Shown here: in pieces, positions 13,594 to 20,370 of the stretch | Numbering within the stretch: position 1 is the stretch's first letter | Layout: every line of letters begins with the position of its first letter | DNA from: a virus | IMG/VR virus record: IMGVR_UViG_3300021559_000059 | Span: 1 to 48,377 of that record | Length of the DNA stretch: 48,377 bases | Strand: one strand, 5' to 3' | Translations under genes and position numbers: made by a program | The notes under the pieces: generated by a model | The model's input: the letters and a program-made list of their open reading frames with translations, nothing else | Database searches by the model: none | What the model was told of the DNA's origin: nothing

Positions 13594-13678
13594 CCTACGG
13601 GGAACCTGTAACCGTCAAGGAAATACAGGTTAGGGCAGCCAAAGAAACCCTTAACTGTCCCAGCTTAGTCCCCGTAGG
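13594..13678 (-). ncRNA. Three-way-junction RNA upstream of the 13559 gene
   Basis: Minus-strand RNA with three nested stems: P1 CCTACGGGGA/TCCCCGTAGG (13594-13603 with 13669-13678, 10 bp perfect), P2 (13633-13638 with 13655-13661, 6 bp with one bulge) and P3 ACCTGTA/TACAGGT (13604-13610 with 13624-13630, 7 bp). Only two or three unpaired bases lie at the junction on one side. The SD of the downstream gene lies about 21 bases after P1. This compact form is typical of riboswitches and protein-binding leader RNAs. No known class is recognised. Confidence 0.6.
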
Positions 13679-13722
13679 TCGATTGCAGCGATACTGCGGC
13701 CCATTGACGCCCGCTGCAACCC

Positions 13723-13893
13723 TTAGCCTGCACTTTCTACAACAGGGCGGTCCAGTCTCATCTCCCGCTTCACACGCGCCCGGATGCGCTTCAGTACGTC
13801 GGGACGGTTCCGCAGAAGCCATCTCCGCGACAGTATTGCCTCGCGCCGGTATCGGTGCTGACGGTGATTCGGACTGGACCGCACAGTTGTCAT
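13723..13893 (-). CDS. Small basic protein, 56 residues, first gene of the early operon
   Basis: ATG 13893 has GAGGTAGGA about 10 bases upstream and lies about 25 bases after a predicted transcription start (promoter 13925-13953). The product is very basic and helical (REAILSRRWLLRNRPDVLKRIRARVKREM), which suggests nucleic-acid binding or an early takeover role. A longer overlapping frame (13595-13930) would start inside the promoter and is not accepted. Family unknown. Confidence 0.5.
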   Translation of the reverse strand: MTTVRSSPNHRQHRYRREAILSRRWLLRNRPDVLKRIRARVKREMRLDRPVVESAG

Positions 13894-13924
13894 ATGTTGG
13901 GGTTCCTACCTCGGTACGGACGGC

Positions 13925-13953
13925 ATTCAATCACAACGCCGAAAACTTGTCAA
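13925..13953 (-). promoter_or_regulatory. Predicted leftward early promoter
   Basis: Minus strand TTGACA (13953-13948), 17-base spacer, TTGAAT (13930-13925). It would drive the whole replication block. The block 13894-14402 holds this promoter, three rightward ones and a terminator, with no accepted gene. Confidence 0.6.
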
Positions 13954-14000
13954 GCCCTATTTTCAAAAAAGATGCCTACCGTGGGCCTACACGAAAATAG

Positions 14001-14030
14001 TTGACACAGGCGGTATCGGTATGGTAGCGT
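14001..14030 (+). promoter_or_regulatory. Predicted rightward promoter P1
   Basis: TTGACA at 14001-14006, 18-base spacer, TAGCGT at 14025-14030. The same -10 (TAGCGT) and spacing occur at 19645-19674. It is followed 95 bases later by a terminator, so it may make a small RNA. Confidence 0.5.
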
Positions 14031-14036
14031 CCCCTC

Positions 14037-14156
14037 TGCCAAGTTGTTGCGTAGTACGGCAGTTCTAGTACAAACAAAAACTGACGAACTACAAGAGCTG
14101 CCCGTCGCAGCCTAACTGACGGAAGGGGGCCGACTTAAAGGTAGGCTCCCTTTTTT
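14037..14156 (+). ncRNA. Candidate phage small RNA
   Basis: About 120 nt between promoter P1 and an intrinsic terminator, without a convincing reading frame. It contains a CTGCC/GGCAG hairpin and the octamer AACTGACG twice (14079-14086 and 14114-14121). The 5' end is estimated from the promoter. It could act as an antisense or protein-sequestering RNA, or be an attenuated leader. Confidence 0.4.
14125..14156 (+). terminator. Rho-independent terminator
   Basis: GGGGGCC (14125-14131) pairs with GGCTCCC (14144-14150; 7 bp with one G-T), 12-base loop, then six T. Rightward orientation. Confidence 0.8.
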
Positions 14157-14157
14157 A

Positions 14158-14187
14158 TTGACAGGACGCCATTGGATATGGTACCAG
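14158..14187 (+). promoter_or_regulatory. Predicted rightward promoter P2
   Basis: TTGACA at 14158-14163, immediately after the terminator T-run, with an 18-base spacer to TACCAG (14182-14187). It would drive the ATPase operon together with P3. Confidence 0.45.
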
Positions 14188-14269
14188 TATCATAGACACC
14201 AGCAAGAGGGCGTCGGCATCTCTTCCCTCCTCTGGACCAGAACCCCTGTCGGCGCCCCCCCAAATCCCA

Positions 14270-14298
14270 TTGACAACGTAATCTCAGTGTGATACCAG
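14270..14298 (+). promoter_or_regulatory. Predicted rightward promoter P3
   Basis: TTGACA at 14270-14275, 17-base spacer, TACCAG at 14293-14298, the same -10 as P2. Transcription would start about 100 bases before the ATPase gene. Confidence 0.5.
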
Positions 14299-14402
14299 TA
14301 CCGTAGCCGGACGCGACCGGCTGCCGGTGCCGACACCGGAATTGCGTGGGTTGGGGGTGTTCTCACCTGAGCACCTCCAGCGCCACGAATCAGGTGAACT
14401 AA

Positions 14403-15446
14403 GTGCCAGATGCCCTAACAGTCTCAGAACTCATAGACTTAGCCAAGAAACACCCCCTCAAGTGGTTTGTCCCCGAGGTAGTCCTAGAGGATGCTGTCCA
14501 CGTTTTCCACGGTGCCGAAGAGACGTACAAGACGATGCTGACGCTCCAGCTCCACGAGGCTTTGGCGCTCGGCACTCGATTCCTCGGACGCAAGGTGCCA
14601 AACCGACACCGAACCGGGATCGTGCAGTTGGAGATGAAGCCCCGGCAGTTTGCCCACCGACTCGCGGCCTTTTTCACCGTTACCATGCCTGAGATTGCAG
14701 TACTGCCAGAGACTCTACGGGATTTCGCACTTGGGTGTAAGACGCCGCGAGAGCGCATTGAGGTGATAGCTGATTGGGCTGCCGGTGAAGAGCTGGACTT
14801 TATCAGCATAGATAGTATCTCCAAGCTATTCCCTCCAGGCTTCGACACCAACGAGCAGACATCAGCGTCAGACGTGTTCAACCAACTCCAACGCCTCCCG
14901 ACTTCTTGGTTGTTGGCTCATGATCGTAAGCCCTTCCACGGATTGAAAGCCGTAGGCAACGACGAGATAGTGGGCTCCGGTAGATTCAAACAAGACCCTG
15001 ACATCGTACACCAGATGGTCAGGCCGGACGCCAGAGCACCGGTAGCGCACTTCCATTGGGGCAAGATGAGGGCTGGCGAGAAGCCCGAGCCCGTGCCTCT
15101 GTACTTTGACCATGTAGAGTACCGCCTGTTCCCATTCCATCCGTACCTGCACTTGCTTGAGCGCAAAGCCATGTCGGGGGTGGACCTCGTAGCCGAGGCC
15201 GAGACTCGTTTCGGGTGGAAAGAGCGCCGCGCTCGGGAGTACCTTGAAAGCCTCAAAGAATTGATTGCAGCCCCCGGAAAACTGATGGTGGTGCAATCTT
15301 TCAAGGGTCACGCTAAAGTCTTTGAAATCAATAAATCGTCTAAGTTTGCAGTCCCTCTAACTATACCTACGGATTTAGTGCAATCTTGCAGTAAAGTGGG
15401 GGGTAATAAGAGGGGTGCATCCTTGGCGGAGGCGGCGGAAGAATGA
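14403..15446 (+). CDS. RepA/DnaB-like AAA ATPase (putative replicative helicase)
   Basis: 347 residues; GTG start with CAGGTGA about 6 bases upstream. A degenerate P-loop GAEETYKT (G37-T44) is followed by GIVQLEMKP, as in the KaiC/RepA class (the E-M-K-P turn), and by a Walker B LDFISID (D137). SWLLAHDRKP is the sensor-like His motif also seen in RepA-type helicases. The C-terminal part holds a winged-helix-like segment (FGWKERRAREYLESLKE). The family fits a hexameric helicase or a helicase loader. No primase is recognised nearby. It starts a two-gene rightward operon with promoters P2/P3. Confidence 0.7.
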   Translation: MPDALTVSELIDLAKKHPLKWFVPEVVLEDAVHVFHGAEETYKTMLTLQLHEALALGTRFLGRKVPNRHRTGIVQLEMKPRQFAHRLAAFFTVTMPEIAVLPETLRDFALGCKTPRERIEVIADWAAGEELDFISIDSISKLFPPGFDTNEQTSASDVFNQLQRLPTSWLLAHDRKPFHGLKAVGNDEIVGSGRFKQDPDIVHQMVRPDARAPVAHFHWGKMRAGEKPEPVPLYFDHVEYRLFPFHPYLHLLERKAMSGVDLVAEAETRFGWKERRAREYLESLKELIAAPGKLMVVQSFKGHAKVFEINKSSKFAVPLTIPTDLVQSCSKVGGNKRGASLAEAAEE

Positions 15447-15661
15447 CGGAAAAGCGGAGCGCGATGGTGTTCCCACAAATGGCTATAACAACCGAAACGG
15501 ATTGCTCGGAATGTGGGGAAGCTAAAGCCGTAGTGTACCTAAAGTTCAGGTACAGCCGCGAGCGCCTCCCGATCTGCCATAGCTGTTGGACTGAACTCGC
15601 AAGACAGGTTGAGGCGTTTGATATGAGTGATTCGGTACCGAGTAAGTTTTGGCGTCGTTAG
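15443..15661 (+). CDS. Zinc-ribbon protein, 72 residues
   Basis: ATGA overlap with the helicase gene. CSECG and CHSC pairs (about residues 21-24 and 45-48) form a four-Cys ribbon around a basic strand (YLKFRYSRERLP). Co-translation suggests a helper for the ATPase. Its end overlaps the end of the convergent gene by four bases. Confidence 0.7.
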   Translation: MTEKRSAMVFPQMAITTETDCSECGEAKAVVYLKFRYSRERLPICHSCWTELARQVEAFDMSDSVPSKFWRR

Positions 15662-16242
15662 CGCAAGTTCCTCGCCCCACACACCACATGAGCCGTAATG
15701 AGGCCGATCTGGACTAGCCGGCGCACCTTCTTGTTCGGTATCAGGGCAGTACCGATGACCTCGCCGGTGCCAAATAGCCCCATGCGCCATGGAGTAGCGT
15801 GGCGGCCAATAAAGAACCGATCTACGGGATCGGCCTCGAAGCAGGACCAGTGGGGCGTACAGTTCCGCACCCACAGAGCCGTGGTAACGCCATCGAATCC
15901 AGCCGCAGTAGCGTGAGCGCGAGTCCACCATCCCGTGTCAAGGTGCCAACGCAGGGGCCTGCGGGGCTCTAGGACGGGCTTTGGGGCATCAGGTAGGGGG
16001 TCAGCCTTGGCACACCCAGCGAAGAGCAGAGAGAGCGCCAGCATGACGGCTAGGACACCCAATAGCGTGAGTATCCCTATGATGGCAGCGTTACGGTGGT
16101 AGTGGGGCGCCGGCACCTTCCGCAATCCACCAGTATCGAGTGCGAGTGAGTCCGCCACACCGTACTTGGTGTCACAGTCCTCCTCAATGTAATCTGGATT
16201 GAGGTCCGGATCCTCGTAGTCACCACGGCAGTTAGAGCACAT
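15658..16242 (-). CDS. Membrane protein with N-terminal Cys knuckle
   Basis: 194 residues from ATG 16242 (AAGGAG eight bases upstream; ATG 16248 is too close to it). An N-terminal CSNCRGDYED stretch, a hydrophobic segment (about 50-74, ending FAGCAKA) and a C-terminal region of mixed hydrophobic helices (GFDGVTTALWVR, GTGEVIGTALIPNKK, LVQIGLITAHVV). A cytoplasmic Cys-containing head and 2-4 membrane helices are likely. Family not recognised. Confidence 0.65.
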   Translation of the reverse strand: MCSNCRGDYEDPDLNPDYIEEDCDTKYGVADSLALDTGGLRKVPAPHYHRNAAIIGILTLLGVLAVMLALSLLFAGCAKADPLPDAPKPVLEPRRPLRWHLDTGWWTRAHATAAGFDGVTTALWVRNCTPHWSCFEADPVDRFFIGRHATPWRMGLFGTGEVIGTALIPNKKVRRLVQIGLITAHVVCGARNLR

Positions 16243-16244
16243 TG

Positions 16245-16355
16245 TCATTTCTCCTTATCCAGTATCCACCAGACAGCCTTGCGAATGTCTGAGAGTTGCC
16301 ACACGACAAGACTCAGTTGGGCGCTAATGAGGCCGAGTAAGAATACTGTTGCCAC
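16245..16355 (-). CDS. 36-residue single-span membrane peptide
   Basis: GTG 16355 shares its G with the upstream TAG (TAGTG), and AAAGGAAGG lies before it. VATVFLLGLISAQLSLVVW is one transmembrane helix, followed by a charged tail. Stop overlaps the next ATG (ATGA). Unknown function. Confidence 0.5.
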   Translation of the reverse strand: MATVFLLGLISAQLSLVVWQLSDIRKAVWWILDKEK

Positions 16356-16573
16356 TATACACCTTCCTTTCTCTGGTCCCGTACCGATCGTGGCATCCCC
16401 GACAGCACTCTGAACCTGGCATCCCGTAACGCCGTTAGCGATGCCGAACGTGTTAGGTACTTCTCAGGGCCAAATAGCACGTGTTTGGTGGCGCTCTCAA
16501 TGCACGTGAGGCCCCACTGGGGAGTCAGTACGGTATCGAGGGCGGTAAGGTTAACGCGATGCTCACCGTTCAC
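16355..16573 (-). CDS. Hypothetical protein, 72 residues
   Basis: GTG 16573 has GGAGGTG at 5-base spacing and overlaps the upstream TGA. Mixed composition, basic C-terminus (MPRSVRDQRKEGV). No family recognised. Confidence 0.55.
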   Translation of the reverse strand: MNGEHRVNLTALDTVLTPQWGLTCIESATKHVLFGPEKYLTRSASLTALRDARFRVLSGMPRSVRDQRKEGV

Positions 16574-16698
16574 TTTGGCACCTCCACGGCAATAGGTTTC
16601 CAGATGTGACTACACAATGTGCAGACAAACGATTGCAGCTTGATACGCCACCGCACCCCGCGAGTACGGCCGCAACTGGGACACGATACCTTTGTCAT
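16570..16698 (-). CDS. 42-residue zinc-ribbon protein
   Basis: Very short gene between two overlaps (ATGA at both ends). MTKVSCPSCGRTRGVRWRIK and CTLCSHIWK give two CxxC pairs separated by about 20 residues, a minimal zinc ribbon of the TFIIS/rubredoxin type. Probable nucleic-acid or protein binder. Confidence 0.6.
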   Translation of the reverse strand: MTKVSCPSCGRTRGVRWRIKLQSFVCTLCSHIWKPIAVEVPK

Positions 16699-16916
16699 CG
16701 TCTTTGCCTTTCTACTTCCTCACGTTCTCGATCCGTCTGCGGTCCATTGCCGCCGTAATAGTCCTCTAGCCAGCGCTCGTGCTGTGACTCGGCACAGTTC
16801 TGGCACTGGTACCCATCGGTGCCACGGGAGTTAGGACAGCCATCCGTCCAAGGGTCGCCGGTATTGGTACAGAGGCCGTGGGAACAGAGACTATAGCCGC
16901 ACAGTTCACAGTCCAT
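16695..16916 (-). CDS. Cys-rich zinc-binding protein, 73 residues
   Basis: Eight Cys (CELCGYSLCSHGLC, CPNSRG, CQNCAES) suggest two zinc knuckles; a charged acidic/basic tail follows. It overlaps the upstream gene by 22 bases and the next by ATGA. Confidence 0.65.
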   Translation of the reverse strand: MDCELCGYSLCSHGLCTNTGDPWTDGCPNSRGTDGYQCQNCAESQHERWLEDYYGGNGPQTDREREEVERQRR

Positions 16917-17337
16917 CGGCTTTCCCTTCGGCTTTGGCGATTGCGGCCCGCGCGACGCGCTCCAAGTCAGCGAATTCGGTATTACCCGCCGCGACTAATT
17001 GAGCCAGCGCCAGCAACTCCGGCGCCGCCGCGATCAGCCGGGCGTTGGCCTCAATTTCGTCCTTATCATCTTCAGCGGCAACCGACAGTTGCATGTCGCA
17101 GATAAACGGCATGCGCTCGTTGTACGTTTCCACGTACAGGTTGCTGCGAATAGACGTGTTGAGATGCCACGGGCCGGGCGTGTGCTTCCCTTGCGCTTTC
17201 GTCACCTTGTCCATAGCCGTCACTGTTCCCCCTCCCTGCAATCTCACAAACTCATGCGCCTTGGCCAGCGTCAGATTGTCTGTGTATGTGTTGCCGTCGG
17301 AGTACCTGTAGAGTTTCGGTTGCGCTTTGATCGTCAC
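16906..17337 (-). CDS. Phage protein with HTPGPW...NARLIAAAPELL motif
   Basis: 143 residues. The C-terminal half contains HTPGPW (about 52-57) and NARLIAAAPELL (about 98-109), a pair of sequences seen together in many phage accessory proteins of unknown function. The N-terminal half (LYRYSDGNTYTDNLTLAKAHEF) is separate. The gene starts at 17337 and ends inside the next gene. Confidence 0.65.
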   Translation of the reverse strand: MTIKAQPKLYRYSDGNTYTDNLTLAKAHEFVRLQGGGTVTAMDKVTKAQGKHTPGPWHLNTSIRSNLYVETYNERMPFICDMQLSVAAEDDKDEIEANARLIAAAPELLALAQLVAAGNTEFADLERVARAAIAKAEGKADGL

Positions 17338-17346
17338 GATTGCACC

Positions 17347-17745
17347 TCACTCCCCAAACCAGAACTGCTGCGCGTATTCCAGCAGCGTTGCTTGTTCCGC
17401 GTTCGTCAAGCCCTCCGCCGCCGTCCACGGCTTCCACCAGTCCTGATACTCATATACCGCCGTTGTGGGCTGGCAGTATTGGTCAAGTTCACCCACGATG
17501 CGCGACGCGGGCCCGCCAGTGCCTAGCAAGATGCGATACTCCGTCGCTTTACCTGCCTCATCCTCTTGTCCAGGCGAATACCAGTCCGACCGTACTGTGA
17601 CCTCTAATGCATCCTCAGACATAATCCTCTCGCGCTGTTCTTCGTCGTCCAGGTGCTCACGCATCCATTCAAGCGAATTGTGGGCAGCTTCGTTTGTAAC
17701 CGTCTGAAAGTCCTTTTCCTTGACCACTGTGCTACGTTTTGACAT
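17347..17745 (-). CDS. Hypothetical acidic protein, 132 residues
   Basis: Start MSKRSTVV at 17745 with ATGGAGGGCGGT directly upstream. Acidic, helical (EWMREHLDDEEQRERI), with Trp/Tyr-rich part (VYEYQDWWKPWT). No family is recognised. Confidence 0.65.
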   Translation of the reverse strand: MSKRSTVVKEKDFQTVTNEAAHNSLEWMREHLDDEEQRERIMSEDALEVTVRSDWYSPGQEDEAGKATEYRILLGTGGPASRIVGELDQYCQPTTAVYEYQDWWKPWTAAEGLTNAEQATLLEYAQQFWFGE

Positions 17746-17766
17746 ACCGCCCTCCATTGCGTGATT

Positions 17767-17789
17767 CCACTCGCTTCCCCGTAGAGTGG
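17767..17789 (-). other. Hairpin in a short intercistronic gap
   Basis: CCACTC (17767-17772) pairs with GAGTGG (17784-17789), 11-base loop. It lies in the 52-bp gap between the methyltransferase and the next gene. Confidence 0.4.
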
Positions 17790-17797
17790 TGACGGTA

Positions 17798-18355
17798 CTA
17801 CTCGATTTCGTTACCCCAACTATCCCAGCCTTCTGCCTTGCGTCGTGCGAACAATTCCAGATAAGGCCTAGGTGATACTGATTCAATCCATTGCCTCATC
17901 ACTTCGGGCTTAACTGAATGCTCCCCATGCGGTGCATCGAATCCGTCAATCAATGTCCTGCCTTGTGCGCGCTTGCCATTCTCACCTAAGCGATAGGGAC
18001 AGACTCCACGAGTGGCGAATATCACATGCTCTGTTTGCCCACGGTAGTACTGGCCTAGTCCAAAGCGGTCTTTGGCCCAAGTAATGAGCGTCTTATACTC
18101 GAATCCCCACGCCTTGACCACTTCCAAGGCGTCCAGCAGTTTGTTATTGGTGGCCCATAGGTACAGGTGAGCATCGTCCTCTGCAATCGCCTTGATTGAC
18201 ATTGGCGTTTCAATGTCACCATTCTTGACTGGTATCCACAGTCCGCAGATGTCACGCGTGTGCATGAGAGGATAGTGCCTGTCTGCCCCGCGCTTAATCT
18301 GTCCCCCGCCAAACTCAGACCACGGCGGGTCAGCGTAAATAGTGCGGTACTTCAT
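17798..18355 (-). CDS. MT-A70 family adenine-N6 methyltransferase
   Basis: 185 residues; ATG 18355 overlaps the upstream stop. The catalytic DPPW lies at residues 9-12 (YADPPWSE). The middle part HLYLWATNNKLLDALEVVKAWGF and the C-terminal HSVKPEVMRQWIE and PRPYLELFARR follow the MT-A70 fold with its SAM-binding site at the end. It transfers a methyl group to adenine N6 in DNA (or RNA). No partner restriction enzyme is seen, so it is probably a protective or regulatory orphan methylase. Confidence 0.85.
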   Translation of the reverse strand: MKYRTIYADPPWSEFGGGQIKRGADRHYPLMHTRDICGLWIPVKNGDIETPMSIKAIAEDDAHLYLWATNNKLLDALEVVKAWGFEYKTLITWAKDRFGLGQYYRGQTEHVIFATRGVCPYRLGENGKRAQGRTLIDGFDAPHGEHSVKPEVMRQWIESVSPRPYLELFARRKAEGWDSWGNEIE

Positions 18356-18534
18356 TGTGGAAACGCTCCATCGAACGCTTTCAGTCGCGGGTAGGTGTCG
18401 CAAATGTCCTTCCACGCTTTCTTGTCCGAGACACTGGGACGGTCGCCTTGCTCAATGTAATAGGCATAGAACTTTGCCCAGTCGTGACTTTCCTTTGGCG
18501 TGAGTCTAGCTAGTTTGCGTCGCGTTAGTTGCAT
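18352..18534 (-). CDS. Hypothetical basic protein, 60 residues
   Basis: ATG 18534; stop overlaps the methylase start. Basic, Lys/Arg/Trp-rich (MQLTRRKLARLTPKESHDWAK). Family unknown. Confidence 0.55.
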   Translation of the reverse strand: MQLTRRKLARLTPKESHDWAKFYAYYIEQGDRPSVSDKKAWKDICDTYPRLKAFDGAFPQ

Positions 18535-18561
18535 TGTCCCTCTCCATTCCGGCCTAGTGGC

Positions 18562-18807
18562 CTACAGCACTATCTCAGTGTTGGCCCGATTGTTCCGAAT
18601 GCGAATTTGTATCGGGTCGCTGGATAGTAAAGTTATCGTAACATTGTAAGCGTGCAATGCATTCCTGATTATGAGGAAACGTTCATTGCAGGAAACAACA
18701 CGGCAGGCATTCCGCACTTTACGGGCCGCGTGATAGTCCTTCAATGGGTCTGGACCTAGACAGTGGGCATTGCCAATTACATTCTCAATGTCTCGTATCT
18801 TGCTCAC
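18562..18807 (-). CDS. Hypothetical protein, 81 residues
   Basis: The GTG at 18807 comes two bases after the stop of the previous gene and is preferred to an ATG at 18867 that overlaps it, but neither has a strong SD. Mixed alpha/beta, basic (HAARKVRNACRVVSCNERFLIIRNALHAYNVTITLL). Family unknown. Confidence 0.5.
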   Translation of the reverse strand: MSKIRDIENVIGNAHCLGPDPLKDYHAARKVRNACRVVSCNERFLIIRNALHAYNVTITLLSSDPIQIRIRNNRANTEIVL

Positions 18808-18809
18808 GA

Positions 18810-19076
18810 TTACACCAACACACTGTAGGGCAGGATTCGCGTCGAGTACTTGCGGCGACGAACGCATTCACGAGGCACTACCATTGAAACTGGCCGGGTA
18901 ACTATCTCACCGCGATAGTATCCACGTCCAGACCTTGCTGTGACTTTAACTGACGCTGACGTGGGGTACTTCACGATACCGGAATGGTCCTGGCAAAGCA
19001 TATCAACGACTATGCCAGCAATCAGACCGGCGAATCCGTCTATGTAGACCTTGCTTCCCTTTTGCAATGTCACCAT
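18810..19076 (-). CDS. SH3/KOW-like small protein, 88 residues
   Basis: ATG 19076 with AGAGGAGGG 6 bases upstream. The pattern KVYIDGFAGLIAGIVVDML, GIVKYPTSASVKVTA and RGEIVTRPVSMVVP suggests a five-strand SH3-like barrel. Function unknown. Confidence 0.65.
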   Translation of the reverse strand: MVTLQKGSKVYIDGFAGLIAGIVVDMLCQDHSGIVKYPTSASVKVTARSGRGYYRGEIVTRPVSMVVPRECVRRRKYSTRILPYSVLV

Positions 19077-19113
19077 TGTGTTTCCCTCCTCTATGCTCAA
19101 ACTGTACAGCAAC

Positions 19114-19551
19114 CTAAGCTATAACCGCGCCGTCACCGTCAAGGCATATCGGATGCACATCCTCAGCGGTGAGTACGCGGTACGTTGAACGATGCAATTT
19201 TTCCAATGCTTCTCTTGCGGCTTGGACGTATTCGCTGAGATAATCGGTTAGGTTGCGAGTCTCAATCTGCCAATCATCCCAGTAGCGAATCTGTGGTGTT
19301 CCCATTTGACGTGTTGCTGGCCGACCGTGAGCCTCATAGCGTAACTGAGACTCCAGTACAATGTACCCTCCGTGTGCTGCCTTAGTCTGGTACAGCGTAA
19401 ATAGCAGAATGTCTCCAGACTTGGTACGGATGCGAGACTTTGCTTCTGGTTTGATACCTTGACGCGAATCCCAGAAGTAACGCTCCAATAGATCACACTC
19501 GCGTTTGAGCGTGTCGAACGTTTCCAGTTTCGCTTTCTTTGTCAGTGACAT
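19114..19551 (-). CDS. Hypothetical protein, 145 residues
   Basis: ATG 19551 with GGGGAGG upstream; first gene of the second leftward operon. Alpha/beta mix (ETFDTLKRECDLLERYFWDS, GDILLFTLYQTKAAHGGYIVLE). No family is recognised. Confidence 0.65.
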   Translation of the reverse strand: MSLTKKAKLETFDTLKRECDLLERYFWDSRQGIKPEAKSRIRTKSGDILLFTLYQTKAAHGGYIVLESQLRYEAHGRPATRQMGTPQIRYWDDWQIETRNLTDYLSEYVQAAREALEKLHRSTYRVLTAEDVHPICLDGDGAVIA

Positions 19552-19573
19552 TGTGTACCTCCCCTGTGAATCC

Positions 19574-19603
19574 ATAATCGCTTATGTATATAGATACAGT
19601 CAA
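19574..19603 (-). promoter_or_regulatory. Predicted leftward promoter
   Basis: Minus strand TTGACT (19603-19598), 18-base spacer, GATTAT (19579-19574). Drives the second leftward operon. Confidence 0.5.
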
Positions 19604-19607
19604 GTAC

Positions 19608-19620
19608 CAATTTCAAATTG
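19608..19620. promoter_or_regulatory. Candidate operator palindrome
   Basis: CAATTT-C-AAATTG is a perfect 13-bp inverted repeat with one central base, located between two back-to-back promoters. It could bind a dimeric regulator acting on both. No candidate regulator gene is recognised. Confidence 0.45.
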
Positions 19621-19644
19621 ATAGTACTGGTACGCTAGAAACAC

Positions 19645-19674
19645 TTGACTCCAATTAGAAACTGGTGTTAGCGT
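19645..19674 (+). promoter_or_regulatory. Predicted rightward promoter of the late operon
   Basis: TTGACT (19645-19650), 18-base spacer, TAGCGT (19669-19674), the same -10 and spacing as P1 at 14001. The start site would be a few bases before ATG 19686, giving a nearly leaderless first gene. Confidence 0.5.
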
Positions 19675-19685
19675 CTCAGACTGAG

Positions 19686-20045
19686 ATGGAACAACTAGGA
19701 CTTGCTGAAGCAACCGAAAACAGGCCAATTGCTGCGCTTGGCGTGCTCGCACAGGAACGCAATAATTTATCTACTCGTTTCCAACCTGGACAGACCGGAA
19801 ATCCTCATGGCAGGCCTAAGAGTGCGAAATTTCGTCGCGCATTCCTAAAGACGCTGAATCAAGAGATTGCGGCTGGCGCAACCAGGCTGGACCACATTGC
19901 CGATCAGCTCACCGACATTGCAGCCGGCGACTATCAGACGGCCGCTTTCATTCGTGACACTGTAGACGGCAAGCCCACATCGCACGACGATAGCGCCGTA
20001 GTCAATAACATCTGCATTGAAGTAGTTTCCATTGGTGGGCAATGA
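19686..20045 (+). CDS. DUF5681 protein, candidate small terminase
   Basis: 119 residues from ATG 19686; a GTG at 19665 would lie upstream of the predicted start site. Residues about 31-46 contain RFQPGQTGNPHGRPKS, the DUF5681 motif, which recurs in phages near packaging genes. The rest is helical (FRRAFLKTLNQEIAAGATRLDHIADQLTDIAAG). It is the first gene of the rightward late block, three kilobases before the large terminase. A DNA-recognition small terminase is a reasonable guess, but it is not proven. Confidence 0.6.
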   Translation: MEQLGLAEATENRPIAALGVLAQERNNLSTRFQPGQTGNPHGRPKSAKFRRAFLKTLNQEIAAGATRLDHIADQLTDIAAGDYQTAAFIRDTVDGKPTSHDDSAVVNNICIEVVSIGGQ

Positions 20046-20058
20046 GAGGGAGGGCCCA

Positions 20059-20211
20059 GTGAAGCACGGTATCAGTGAAGTAGGCAAGTATCCTTGCGAG
20101 TGTGGCAGAGCGTACTCGACACCGCAACGTTTCGTTGAGCACGTTCATACCGATTGCAAGGCCGGCATCATTACAGTGGGCAACAAAGCAGTCAAGCCCG
20201 TAGTACACTAA
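20059..20211 (+). CDS. C2HC zinc-finger-like protein, 50 residues
   Basis: GTG with GAGGGAGGG directly upstream. YPCECGRAYSTPQRFVEHVHTDC fits a single Cys-x-Cys...His...Cys finger with spacing close to classical fingers. Function unknown. Confidence 0.6.
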   Translation: MKHGISEVGKYPCECGRAYSTPQRFVEHVHTDCKAGIITVGNKAVKPVVH

Positions 20212-20250
20212 CGCCTCACTGGCCGTTAAGCCCAGTGCAACGTATCGTCA

Positions 20251-20370
20251 ATGCCTTCCCGTCTCTACACTTGGTTGCTGGACAATCTAGTCAACGTCAT
20301 CATTGCGCTACTTGGCATTGCGATCGTACTGTCATTAGGCCTACTCTTTGCTGCAGTCTACTTCAGCTAG
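20251..20370 (+). CDS. 39-residue membrane peptide
   Basis: One long hydrophobic segment (NVIIALLGIAIVLSLGLLFAAVYF) after a short N-terminus. The stop is immediately followed by the next ATG. No good SD, hence modest confidence. Confidence 0.4.
   Translation: MPSRLYTWLLDNLVNVIIALLGIAIVLSLGLLFAAVYFS

Noticed and set aside
13595-13930. 111-codon frame on the minus strand
   Set aside because: Its start lies in the predicted -10 box and it lacks an SD; the 56-codon frame at 13893 has one.
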